The notes: a model not told the origin generated them from the letters alone. Shown: positions 1 to 5,641, counted from the first letter of the stretch. The stretch is DNA of 5,873 bases from a bacterium (GCA_020048935.1 JAIFLS010000074.1:1-5873); one strand, 5' to 3'. Translations and numbers: made by a program.

Positions 1-280
1 TCGCCGCTTCCTCGAAGGCCTTGGTGCCGACAACGGTATTGCACCCTGGAGCCTCCTTTGGAACGCGGGCCTCGAACATCTTCGATGTGAAGAGAGTGGT
101 CCCGCCCGGACCGATCAGCATGGCTGACACACCCTCCGTGGCCCCCGAAAGGTAACGGATGTCCACCGGATGCGTGATCATGACCGCCTCGATGCGGTAT
201 TGTTTGGCGAGCCGGCTCATGAGTTCGCAGCGCCGGTTTGAGAATTGTCGTGTTAACGTATCCGTTCGGTTTCTTGGCAT
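1..280 (-). CDS. Xaa-Pro peptidase (M24 family) N-terminal domain, truncated by the window edge
   Basis: An open frame runs leftward from an ATG at 280-278 to the window edge, giving 93 residues with no stop. Residues 22-30 (SRLAKQYRI) lead into VMITHPVDIRYLSGATEG at 33-50, followed by MLIGPGGTTLFTSK at 54-67. This helix, then strand with an N-x-RYL-x-G-like motif, then hydrophobic strand is the pattern of the creatinase/prolidase N-terminal domain. That domain precedes the metal-binding 'pita-bread' catalytic domain of Xaa-Pro aminopeptidases and prolidases, which cleave peptide bonds next to proline, usually in the cytoplasm. The catalytic metal ligands lie outside the window, so activity cannot be judged and a creatinase-like relative is possible. 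The start is supported by an AAGGAAG Shine-Dalgarno sequence (complement of 286-292) five bases upstream. Met21 is an alternative start. The gene is divergent from the T2SS operon and has no obvious functional link to it. Confidence 0.8.
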   Translation of the reverse strand, partial: MPRNRTDTLTRQFSNRRCELMSRLAKQYRIEAVMITHPVDIRYLSGATEGVSAMLIGPGGTTLFTSKMFEARVPKEAPGCNTVVGTKAFEEAA

Positions 281-325
281 ATAAACTTCCTTTCCATGGT
301 CGCGGAAGTCTCGCATTTAGGGCGG

Positions 326-352
326 GCGGCGTCCAGCAATTCCTAACGCCGC
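326..352. repeat. Inverted repeat, 7-bp arms
   Basis: The arms are GCGGCGT at 326-332 and ACGCCGC at 346-352, perfectly complementary and separated by 13 bases. The repeat lies between the divergent genes, just left of a second dyad with which its right arm overlaps by three bases. It could be an operator or a hairpin in the leader of the divergent transcript. No T-run follows it on either strand, so it is not a typical rho-independent terminator. The symmetry is seen; function is inferred only from location. Confidence 0.45.
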
Positions 353-368
353 AACAAGAGGTGTTGCG
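350..368. repeat. Inverted repeat, 7-bp arms with 5-base centre, possible operator
   Basis: CGCAACA at 350-356 and TGTTGCG at 362-368 are perfect inverted copies around AGAGG. The right arm covers most of the candidate -35 element of the gsp promoter (364-369), a position where a bound dimeric regulator would block or modulate transcription. As RNA it would form a 7-bp stem with a 5-base loop. The symmetry is exact; the operator role is an inference. Confidence 0.45.
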
Positions 369-392
369 TAGCGAGTCGGAATCGGGTAGATT
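364..392 (+). promoter_or_regulatory. Candidate sigma70-type promoter for the gsp operon
   Basis: TTGCGT at 364-369 is a possible -35, followed after 17 bases by TAGATT at 387-392 as a possible -10. Both match the consensus only partly (the TTG of the -35 and four of six -10 positions). An alternative -10 such as GATTAT at 389-394 gives 19-base spacing. Transcription would start near 399, leaving a leader of about 35 bases before gspG. This is weak evidence, but it is the best candidate in the gap. Confidence 0.3.
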
Positions 393-421
393 ATAGCTGT
401 CTTGAAAATGATCGGTAAAAC

Positions 422-428
422 AGGAGGT
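422..428 (+). promoter_or_regulatory. Strong ribosome-binding site of gspG
   Basis: AGGAGGT is a full-consensus Shine-Dalgarno sequence ending five bases before the gspG ATG. It is the strongest such site in the operon, which fits GspG being the major, most abundant pseudopilin. By contrast gspH has no clear site. Confidence 0.8.
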
Positions 429-433
429 ATGCA

Positions 434-853
434 ATGAACAGGCATGAAACGACGGAGGCAACGGCAACACGGCACAAGGCGGGCTTCACCTTGATCGAAG
501 TGCTGCTGGTGGTGGCGATTCTCGGGATCCTGGCGGCGGTGGTGGTGGGCAACTTCAGCGGGCAGGGCGACAATGCCCGCATCAAGGCCACGCGGGTAAG
601 TATTGCTGGCATTGGTACAGCAGTTGATGCCTATCAGCTTGACACGGGGCGCTATCCGTCGTCGCTGGACAACCTGCTGACTAGTTCGGGTGAACCGAAC
701 TGGAACGGTCCCTACTTGCGCGGAAATAAGGATTCAATCGTGGATGCCTGGGCAACGCCGTTCAACTACAAGCAGGAAGGCGGCAGCTACAAGATCATCT
801 CCGCGGGCAAGGACCTGCAGATGGGGTCTGGAGACGATCTCACCAGTATGTAG
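434..853 (+). CDS. gspG: Type II secretion system major pseudopilin GspG
   Basis: A protein of 139 residues that forms the shaft of the periplasmic T2SS pseudopilus, whose growth pushes folded exoproteins through the secretin. The leader has 17 residues and ends KAG, with prepilin peptidase cleavage expected between Gly17 and Phe18. The mature chain starts FTLIEVLLVVAIL with the conserved Glu5 (Glu22 of the precursor) and a hydrophobic helix to about residue 38. The globular part shows GspG hallmarks: YQLDTGRYPSSLDNLL at 67-82, NWNGPYL at 89-95 and DAWATPFNY at 104-112 (the usual DPWG-x-P-F-x-Y). The C-terminal loop SAGKD...GSGDDLTS carries Asp127, Asp134 and Asp135, with spacing that fits the calcium-binding loop of the PulG/GspG family. 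The usual C-terminal tryptophan is absent. The ATG is fixed by the strong Shine-Dalgarno site. It is first in the operon and followed by a 72-bp spacer. Confidence 0.95.
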   Translation: MNRHETTEATATRHKAGFTLIEVLLVVAILGILAAVVVGNFSGQGDNARIKATRVSIAGIGTAVDAYQLDTGRYPSSLDNLLTSSGEPNWNGPYLRGNKDSIVDAWATPFNYKQEGGSYKIISAGKDLQMGSGDDLTSM

Positions 854-860
854 TGGCTTT

Positions 861-897
861 CGACGATCCGTCCGATCGGTCCGATCGGTCCGATCAA
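861..897. repeat. Tandem 9-bp repeat (GTCCGATCG) between gspG and gspH
   Basis: Two exact units, GTCCGATCG at 870-878 and 879-887, are followed by an eight-base match at 888-895 and preceded by a partial copy sharing CGATC at 864-868. Each unit junction creates the palindrome CCGATCGG, and GATCG-GTC-CGATC can pair as a small stem-loop in RNA. The array lies in the 72-bp spacer just after the gspG stop and about 30 bp before the gspH ATG. It does not encode protein in the frame of either neighbour. It may be a dispersed genomic repeat, or may affect transcript stability or the ratio of major to minor pseudopilins; neither can be shown here. Confidence 0.75.
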
Positions 898-925
898 GCC
901 GACCTAGAGACGAAAGCGGGTTTTC

Positions 926-1528
926 ATGGTGCGTCGCGGCGGTTTTACCTTGATCGAGTTGCTGCTGGTGCTGGTGATCATCGGCATCATTACAGCGGTC
1001 ACGATACCCGAGTACGTGCGTTCGATGCAGGGCAACCGTCTGCGCACGGCGGCGCGGACCGTGGTGGCGGCGGGGCGATATGCCCGCAGCATGGCGGTGC
1101 TGCACCAGCGGGCGATCGCGGTAAACTTCGAGATCGGGGGAACGGGACTGGTGATTGACGCCAAGCGGACCGCACCATCGACAAACGCGCTGGATGAGGT
1201 CTCCGCGCCATTGCCAGGGACGGCGTCCGGTGTCCACGCAGAGCCTGATGGTCGCACTGCGGAACCGGTGGCCGACGGCGGGGCACCACCCTCATCCGGG
1301 CCGGGAATGAATATTCGTATCGAGCGCAAGCTTGACCAGGTCACGATCGCCGAGGTCCGGCTCCAGCGTTCGGAAACGGTTGATAAGACCGGCGTGGACG
1401 TGGTTTACCAGTCCAACGGGCTGTGCACGCCGTACCGCGTACGGCTTGAGGATCAAGAGGGGGAGTCGATCGAAATCCAGGTGGATGCCCTAGGATCACC
1501 AGAGATGACACGGAAGGGGGCGTTTTGA
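926..1528 (+). CDS. gspH: Type II secretion system minor pseudopilin GspH (FimT/GspH-like)
   Basis: A 200-residue pseudopilin expected to join the GspI/J/K tip complex to the GspG shaft. The leader is very short (MVRRGG), with cleavage after Gly6, and the mature end FTLIELLLVLVIIGIITAV keeps Glu5 (Glu11). The following segment, RLRTAARTVVAAGRYARSMAVLHQRAIAVNFE at about 38-69, is typical of the GspH/FimT alpha-helix leading into a beta-sheet. The C-terminal part (VDVVYQSNGLCTPYRVRL followed by IQVDALGS) matches the beta-rich end of the family. Residues from about 80 to 128 are rich in Pro, Gly, Ala and Ser and look like a flexible insertion. An in-frame stop at 905-907 rules out any start earlier than 926, and no clear Shine-Dalgarno sequence precedes it. 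The stop overlaps the gspI start by four bases (TTGA). Identification relies on pseudopilin motif plus operon position. Confidence 0.85.
   Translation: MVRRGGFTLIELLLVLVIIGIITAVTIPEYVRSMQGNRLRTAARTVVAAGRYARSMAVLHQRAIAVNFEIGGTGLVIDAKRTAPSTNALDEVSAPLPGTASGVHAEPDGRTAEPVADGGAPPSSGPGMNIRIERKLDQVTIAEVRLQRSETVDKTGVDVVYQSNGLCTPYRVRLEDQEGESIEIQVDALGSPEMTRKGAF
1514..1520 (+). promoter_or_regulatory. Ribosome-binding site supporting the TTG start of gspI
   Basis: AAGGGGG ends four bases before the TTG at 1525-1527. No ATG or GTG exists in this frame between the upstream stop at 1447-1449 and the TTG, so this site and the start codon together define the unusual short N-terminus of GspI. Confidence 0.55.
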
Positions 1529-1893
1529 AGGGGATCGAAGTGCTTCTGGCTGTTTCCATCCTCAGCATTGGCCTGGTGGTTATGCTGACGGCGATATCGC
1601 GCTGCCTGGCCGTGCTGAAAATCTCGGAGCAGTACCACAAGGCCATGTGGGCCATGAGCGCTGGCGAGACCGAATTCCCGCTGCTTCGCAAGCCGGACAT
1701 CAAGCCGGAAGACTATGCCGTTGATGCCCAGGATTACGATGGGATCACTTACATGCGCGAGGTAGTGGATCCGGATGCGGAAAGTGACGGGAACGAGCAG
1801 CGCCTGCTGGTGGTCGTTACTAGAATATCCTGGACGGGGCGCGGACGGGAGCAGACAGACGTCATTCCCCAGTACCTTTTTTTCAAGGAATAA
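1525..1893 (+). CDS. gspI: Type II secretion system minor pseudopilin GspI, with atypical prepilin motif
   Basis: A 122-residue protein, the usual length for GspI, which with GspJ and GspK forms the pseudopilus tip that primes assembly. The N-terminus reads MKG-IEVLLAVSILSIGLVVML. The hydrophobic helix and the following SRCLAVLKISEQYHKAMWAMSAGE segment fit GspI well. However the canonical motif G|(F/M)TLxE is shortened: after Lys2-Gly3 comes Ile-Glu directly, so the Glu sits at mature position 2 instead of 5 if cleavage follows Gly3. The start is TTG, chosen because it has a Shine-Dalgarno-like AAGGGGG and overlaps the gspH stop by four bases, implying translational coupling. No earlier start codon is available in frame. 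The C-terminal half has the beta-strand pattern RLLVVVTRISWTGRGREQ that is common in GspI. Position between gspH and gspJ confirms the identity. Confidence 0.85.
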   Translation: MKGIEVLLAVSILSIGLVVMLTAISRCLAVLKISEQYHKAMWAMSAGETEFPLLRKPDIKPEDYAVDAQDYDGITYMREVVDPDAESDGNEQRLLVVVTRISWTGRGREQTDVIPQYLFFKE

Positions 1894-1895
1894 GC

Positions 1896-2597
1896 ATGAC
1901 GCCTGTCCGCACAAACTGCTGGAAACCCGGTTCTCGAAAGGGATTCACGCTGCTGGAGATCCTGCTGGCCGTGACGATTCTCTCGATCGTCGCGACGGTA
2001 ACCTTCATGACGTTCTCGGCCGCGACATCGGCCTGGCAGCGGGGATCTGCACTTGTGGACCGCCTGCACCACGGCGATTTCGTGATGAGCCAGTTGGTGA
2101 TGGCGCTGCGTTCGGCGTATTACCCCGAGGGCGGAGTGCGAGGGGAATACGGGTTCCAGCATATCGACAGCGGCGACGGCCCAGAGGCCGAAGACGAGAT
2201 CAGTTGGGTCAAGCTGGGCGGGGCCTTGATCGGAGGCAGCCAGAATTACGCTGAAACACCGCATCGCGTCCGGTTTTTCCTGGATGACAACGAGAACGGG
2301 AATCGGTCAGCCGCCGTTGCATCCTGGCGTCTTGACGGACAGTCGGAGGATTTCGACCCGGACGAGCTTCCTCCGGTTTTTCTCTCGTCGCGCGTGAAGG
2401 GCTTCAATTGCCGCGCGGCCTGGAGTCTCGATGACGAAGGCGAGATTGACTGGCAGGATGAATGGAAGGAGACCAACCGGATCCCGTCAGTGGTCGAGAT
2501 CACGCTTTACATCGACCCGGTGGCGGAGAAGGATCCACCGGTGGAACTCAAGCGGATAGTCGGGTTGCGCGTAGCGGAGGTGGCATGGACCAAGTAG
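1896..2597 (+). CDS. gspJ: Type II secretion system minor pseudopilin GspJ
   Basis: A 233-residue pseudopilin of the tip complex, where GspJ pairs with GspI and GspK. The 16-residue leader ends SRKG, with cleavage between Gly16 and Phe17, and the mature chain begins FTLLEILLAVTILSIVATV with Glu5 at residue 21. The helix continues through SAATSAWQRGSALVDRLHHGDFVMSQL, and the globular region carries many acidic residues typical of GspJ (for example SGDGPEAEDEISWVKLG and DDNENGN). The last part (PSVVEITLYIDP, then KRIVGLRVA) is the closing beta-structure. AAGGAA at 1885-1890 lies five bases before the ATG, and the gene begins two bases after the gspI stop. Its 3' end overlaps the chosen gspK start by 13 bases. 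The call is secure as a pseudopilin and, from order and size, as GspJ. Confidence 0.9.
   Translation: MTPVRTNCWKPGSRKGFTLLEILLAVTILSIVATVTFMTFSAATSAWQRGSALVDRLHHGDFVMSQLVMALRSAYYPEGGVRGEYGFQHIDSGDGPEAEDEISWVKLGGALIGGSQNYAETPHRVRFFLDDNENGNRSAAVASWRLDGQSEDFDPDELPPVFLSSRVKGFNCRAAWSLDDEGEIDWQDEWKETNRIPSVVEITLYIDPVAEKDPPVELKRIVGLRVAEVAWTK
2575..2581 (+). promoter_or_regulatory. Ribosome-binding site that decides the gspK start
   Basis: CGGAGGT lies three bases upstream of the ATG at 2585, inside the end of gspJ. This favours 2585 over the much earlier in-frame ATG at 2462, which would add 41 charged residues ahead of the prepilin leader, and over the ATG at 2615, which has a poorer site. Confidence 0.6.
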
Positions 2598-3679
2598 GTA
2601 AAGGTCGGAACCGCATGCATTCCGGAGAGTCCGCCGGTCACCAGCAAGGATCGGCCTTGATCCTGGTACTCTGGGTGCTGGGGTTGCTATCGATGCTGGT
2701 GGCGTCGTTCGCGTTCGAGGCGCATATCGAGCTGCGCCTGACGTCGTTCTACCGGGACAGGACCAAGGCCGAGTACCTGGCACGCTCCGGACTGGATGTG
2801 GCTGAACTGCTTGTTGCGAAAAGCGCAGGGCTGCAAGGGACGGCGCGGGATACGACAAAAGCCGGAACCGATATCTGGTATGAGCCGGCCCTGCAGCTTG
2901 CCAAGGGTGGCACGGTCTCCCTGGTGCATGACCTGGCCGCGACCGGTGTCGGGCAGGGGCTGATACGCTTGTCGATCACGCCGGAGCCGGCACGACGCAA
3001 TATCAACAGGCTTATCGACCAGACACTGGCCAGTGATGAGACCTGGGAGCGCATTTTTGATGTCGGCGGCATTCCCCAGGAAATGTGGCCGAGGCTGATC
3101 GACAGCCTCTACGACTGGACGGATGCAGACACAGCACCGCGCCCGGATGGGGCCGAGACCGATGATTATTACGCCAATCTGGAAGAGCCCTACCAAGCCC
3201 GGAACGGACCGCTTGACACCGTCGGGGAACTGGCGTTGATCAAGGGGTTTACCCCGGAAATCCTGCAGGGCGGCACGCTTTCGACGGGGATGTTCGAGAG
3301 CGATTCGGTTGTCATGTCCGGAATTACCGACATGCTGACGACCTACGGAGACGGGAAAGTCAACATCAATGCCGCCTCTGCCCGCGTATTGCAGACGCTT
3401 CCCGAAGTGGATGCGGAGATGGCCGGCTTGATTGTCTCCGAGCGTGAGAAATGGGTGGATGACACCGGCGAGGAGCGGCAAGGTTTCTCCGCCATCAATG
3501 AATTCCTGGCGCTCGTGCCCGACTTTCCGCCACAGGCTGCCGATATGCTAACCACGACCTCCACGGAATTTCGCATTACCAGCACGGGTGATTTGAATGG
3601 CGTTTTGCGGACGATCTGGTGTATCGTACGGTTTTCAGGTGGTCATTTTACCGTGCTACGCTGGCGGGAGGACGACTAG
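2585..3679 (+). CDS. gspK: Type II secretion system minor pseudopilin GspK
   Basis: With the start at 2585 the protein has 364 residues, the normal GspK size and far larger than other pseudopilins because of an inserted alpha domain. The leader ends HQQG with cleavage after Gly22; the mature end SALILVLWVLGLLSMLVASF lacks Glu5, which is usual for GspK, the capping subunit at the very tip. TKAEYLARSGLDVAELLV at 60-77 is the conserved segment after the helix. YDWTDADTAPRPDGAETDDY beginning at residue 176 is the acidic GspK signature linked to metal binding in this family. KVNINAASARVL from 258 is the helix-hairpin-helix-like motif of the SAM-like domain, and the protein ends in a beta-rich region. 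It overlaps gspJ by 13 bases, so coupling is likely. The frame stays open back to 2462, but that longer form is unlikely. Confidence 0.93.
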   Translation: MDQVGKGRNRMHSGESAGHQQGSALILVLWVLGLLSMLVASFAFEAHIELRLTSFYRDRTKAEYLARSGLDVAELLVAKSAGLQGTARDTTKAGTDIWYEPALQLAKGGTVSLVHDLAATGVGQGLIRLSITPEPARRNINRLIDQTLASDETWERIFDVGGIPQEMWPRLIDSLYDWTDADTAPRPDGAETDDYYANLEEPYQARNGPLDTVGELALIKGFTPEILQGGTLSTGMFESDSVVMSGITDMLTTYGDGKVNINAASARVLQTLPEVDAEMAGLIVSEREKWVDDTGEERQGFSAINEFLALVPDFPPQAADMLTTTSTEFRITSTGDLNGVLRTIWCIVRFSGGHFTVLRWREDD

Positions 3680-3734
3680 GCTCCGTTGGCGAGATGATTG
3701 AGACAGGTTACAATCGAAGACAGGACTGGTTGAG

Positions 3735-5090
3735 ATGGCGGTAGATGCAGCATTAGCGGTAACGGAATTTCCGGACGGACGGACGGCCTGGGCGTCATGG
3801 CGACGCGGGCGCGGCGGCGCGGACATCACGGCTGAAGGTTTCTTCGGCCCTGAGGGCTCTACGGCCACCGCGATACCCGACAAGACCGCGGCCAGGACGG
3901 GGATATTGGCATTGCCGTCGCGCCATATGGTGATGCGGGTTCTTGAATTCCCGGTGACGGATCCGGCGGAATTGACCGCGATGACGGAGCTCCAGGTCGA
4001 CAAGTTCGCCCCGTTCCCGCTAGACCAGATGGTGGTCTCGCATGAAGTGCTGGCTCAGCAGGAGGGGCGCTCGATTGTATTGGCGGTAGCGGCCCGTATC
4101 GCGGTGGTCAGCGAGGCCGGCCAGCGGGTGAGGGCGGCGCACGGCGGATTGCAGATCGCCCGTGTGGACGCCTTGCTGCTGGGACGCTGGCAGACGCTGC
4201 GTGAGGCAGGACAGATCGAGGACAATGGGCGGGAAACACTGGTGCTGGTCGATGAGGCCGGAGTGGATGTCCTGACGCATGAATCAGGCGTACCGGTCGG
4301 ACTCAGCGGGCTGGGGGATGTGCCAGAGTTGATTGATACCGCCAGCGCCGGTGATCTTGCGCAGGAGATCATGCACCTGCTGATGGGAATCGAGGTTGAA
4401 CGCGGGCGGCAAGAGCAGTCGGTGATCACCGTCTGGAGCGACGGGCGAGACGTGAGCGCCTTGATCGGTGCTCTGCAATCACGGGTATCCATGCCGGTTC
4501 GCCAGCGCCTGCTGGGAACGCTTCCCAGCGCGGTCAGCGGCGTGGCCGGGCGCGCGGCGCTCGGCACCGGAACGCGGTTGCTTGACCTGACGCCGCCAGC
4601 ATGGCGCCAGACGGAGGCGTCGCATGATTTCCGACGACGTCTGATCCTCATCACCGGGATCCTGCTCGGAGGCTGGCTTCTACTTGCGGCTGGCGGTTGG
4701 GGGCTGATGGCCTGGCAGCGTGCACGTGTGGCGCAACTTCGGGCCGCCGAGCTGCGCTGGCTCGATCCCGCCAATGCCGTGCGACGCCTGCGCATGCAGG
4801 CGCAGCTTATCCAGCGCTACATGGATCGGCGTACCTCCGCGCTGGAGTGCCTGCGCGAGGTCAGCATGCTACAGCCTTCCGGCGTGGACCTGGCCTCGTT
4901 CACCTACCGCAAAGGGGATGGGCTGAAGCTGGAGGGCGAGGCCGACTCCGGCGCACTGGTGATCGAGTATAACGAGAAGTTGAACGCATCGGAGCTTTTC
5001 GAGACCGTCAAGGCCGGATCGGTGACAATGACACCCAAGGGTCGCCACAAGTTCAGTTTCGAAATCGCATTCAAGAAGGAGACACCGTGA
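3735..5090 (+). CDS. gspL: Type II secretion system inner-membrane platform protein GspL (PilM-like plus PilN-like)
   Basis: A 451-residue bitopic membrane protein that recruits the ATPase GspE and pairs with GspM. Residues 1 to about 295 form the cytoplasmic actin-like (PilM/GspL) part. They include ILALPSRHMVMRVLEFPV at 57-74 and ELQVDKFAPFPLDQMVVSHEVL at 85-106, which fit the PilM pattern of a short strand, a helix and then a Pro-Phe-Pro segment. One membrane helix spans about 303-327, preceded by the basic FRRR. The periplasmic end has an amphipathic, coiled-coil-like helix (about 328-370) and then a PilN/GspL ferredoxin-like domain (VDLASFTYRKGDGLKLEGEA and after). The ATG at 3735 is preceded by AGGA nine bases upstream; no ATG, GTG or TTG lies in frame between it and the stop at 3699. 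A 55-bp gap separates it from gspK, and its stop overlaps the gspM start by four bases (GTGA). Confidence 0.88.
   Translation: MAVDAALAVTEFPDGRTAWASWRRGRGGADITAEGFFGPEGSTATAIPDKTAARTGILALPSRHMVMRVLEFPVTDPAELTAMTELQVDKFAPFPLDQMVVSHEVLAQQEGRSIVLAVAARIAVVSEAGQRVRAAHGGLQIARVDALLLGRWQTLREAGQIEDNGRETLVLVDEAGVDVLTHESGVPVGLSGLGDVPELIDTASAGDLAQEIMHLLMGIEVERGRQEQSVITVWSDGRDVSALIGALQSRVSMPVRQRLLGTLPSAVSGVAGRAALGTGTRLLDLTPPAWRQTEASHDFRRRLILITGILLGGWLLLAAGGWGLMAWQRARVAQLRAAELRWLDPANAVRRLRMQAQLIQRYMDRRTSALECLREVSMLQPSGVDLASFTYRKGDGLKLEGEADSGALVIEYNEKLNASELFETVKAGSVTMTPKGRHKFSFEIAFKKETP
4511..4529. repeat. Perfect 8-bp inverted repeat with 3-base loop inside gspL
   Basis: GCTGGGAA at 4511-4518 and TTCCCAGC at 4522-4529 are exact inverted copies around CGC. 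In the mRNA this would be a stable GC-rich hairpin, lying in the stretch that codes for the linker between the actin-like part and the membrane helix. No U-run follows, so it is not an intrinsic terminator. It may be chance or may slow translation at the domain boundary. Confidence 0.55.
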
Positions 5091-5614
5091 CGATTACACG
5101 CAGGGAAACCGTACTGGGGATTGCCACCTTGCTGGCGGCTCTTTATGGCGGACTTGTTTATCTTGGTAACGGACAGCTTGGTTCCTGGCGCCTATTGCAG
5201 GCGGAAAAGGAGCAGTTGTGGGATTCGATCCGAAAGAGCGAGACGCTGGTTGGCGATCGCGGACGCTGGGAGACCGAAATGGAACAGTTGCAGGCGTTGA
5301 TGCCGCAGTTTCCAGGCGATATGCTTATGGATGTGCATTGGCTGCGAGAAATGGAAAGGAAAACGACCAAGCATGAGTTGAAGATCCTGAAGCATGAGGC
5401 AGGCGAGGAACAGCGCGAGGGGCCGATCTACGAGCTTCCGGTGTTCTGCCGCCGCTGGGAAGGGACGCTCGACTCCCTGGTGCATTTCCTGTTTGATCTG
5501 CAAAGCGAGGGTGCTATGCTTGACATCCGTTATCTTTACATCAAGCCGAAAGACAAGGAAGTCCACGAGGGGCGGTTCGATTTGTATTGTGCGTATCGGC
5601 GGAAAGAGGCTTGA
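5087..5614 (+). CDS. gspM: Type II secretion system inner-membrane platform protein GspM (PilO-like)
   Basis: A 175-residue bitopic protein that dimerises with GspL in the inner membrane. A short basic cytoplasmic end (MTITRRET) precedes one membrane helix at about 9-26 (VLGIATLLAALYGGLVYLG). A charged, probably coiled-coil helix follows at about 34-71 and ends at LMPQFP. The rest (about 84-172) has the alternating pattern expected of the PilO/GspM ferredoxin-like domain, with GTLDSLVHFLFDLQSEGAML as its helix and DIRYLYIKP and RFDLYCAYRR as strands. The GTG start is supported by AAGGAG at 5076-5081 with five-base spacing and by the four-base overlap with the gspL stop. Sequence similarity within this family is weak, so topology, size and position carry the call. 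Confidence 0.85.
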   Translation: MTITRRETVLGIATLLAALYGGLVYLGNGQLGSWRLLQAEKEQLWDSIRKSETLVGDRGRWETEMEQLQALMPQFPGDMLMDVHWLREMERKTTKHELKILKHEAGEEQREGPIYELPVFCRRWEGTLDSLVHFLFDLQSEGAMLDIRYLYIKPKDKEVHEGRFDLYCAYRRKEA

Positions 5615-5632
5615 TTGGTCGAGCGGGAGGGC

Positions 5633-5638
5633 AAGGAA
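5633..5638 (+). promoter_or_regulatory. Ribosome-binding site supporting the GTG start of gspD
   Basis: AAGGAA lies three bases before the GTG at 5642; GGAGG at 5626-5630 is a second option at 11 bases. Starting here gives a proper signal peptide with a basic n-region. The in-frame TTG at 5615 would add nine residues, several of them acidic (VERE...), and the ATG at 5675 would remove the two arginines. Confidence 0.5.
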
Positions 5639-5641
5639 ACA

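Larger units (their letters stand above)
281..433. promoter_or_regulatory. Divergent intergenic region between peptidase gene and gsp operon
   Basis: This 153-bp stretch separates two divergent genes and must hold both promoters. It contains the peptidase ribosome-binding site on the - strand, two adjoining inverted repeats, a weak sigma70-like promoter for the + strand and the gspG ribosome-binding site; these are listed separately. On the - strand I found no convincing -35/-10 pair; the best is a TTGCTG/TAAATG pair with a spacing of only 14. I see no coding capacity or RNA gene here. Confidence 0.6.

Noticed and set aside
853..1158. + strand frame starting at the end of gspG and covering the start of gspH in another frame
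   Set aside because: The translation is low complexity, and gspH with its prepilin motif occupies the same DNA.
734..1344. Overlapping - strand frames opposite the gspG end and gspH
   Set aside because: They include the translated 9-bp repeat as a DRT series and no domain; gspG and gspH motifs on the + strand explain the region.
2462..2584. Longer GspK starting at the ATG at 2462
   Set aside because: It would overlap gspJ by 136 bases and put 41 charged residues before the leader; the start at 2585 has its own CGGAGGT site and gives a normal leader.
3313..3334. Imperfect palindrome beginning CATGTC and ending GACATG inside gspK
   Set aside because: Only the outer six bases pair cleanly and the centre is mismatched; it is likely chance within coding DNA.
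2687..3481. Long open frame (264 codons) on the - strand opposite gspK
   Set aside because: It lies fully antisense to a well-identified gspK, has no recognisable domain, and is the expected by-product of GC-rich codon bias.
3774..3787. CGGA tandem repeat (ACGGACGG-like) near the start of gspL
   Set aside because: It is a short run inside coding sequence that reads naturally as FPDGRT, with no sign of a mobile or regulatory role.
4055..4795. Open frame of 246 codons on the - strand opposite gspL
   Set aside because: Its translation is Ser/Arg/Pro/Thr-rich with no domain pattern, and it is antisense to gspL, which has clear motifs.
5615..5641. Intrinsic terminator between gspM and gspD
   Set aside because: No stem followed by a T-run is present in the 27-bp gap, so the genes are probably co-transcribed.
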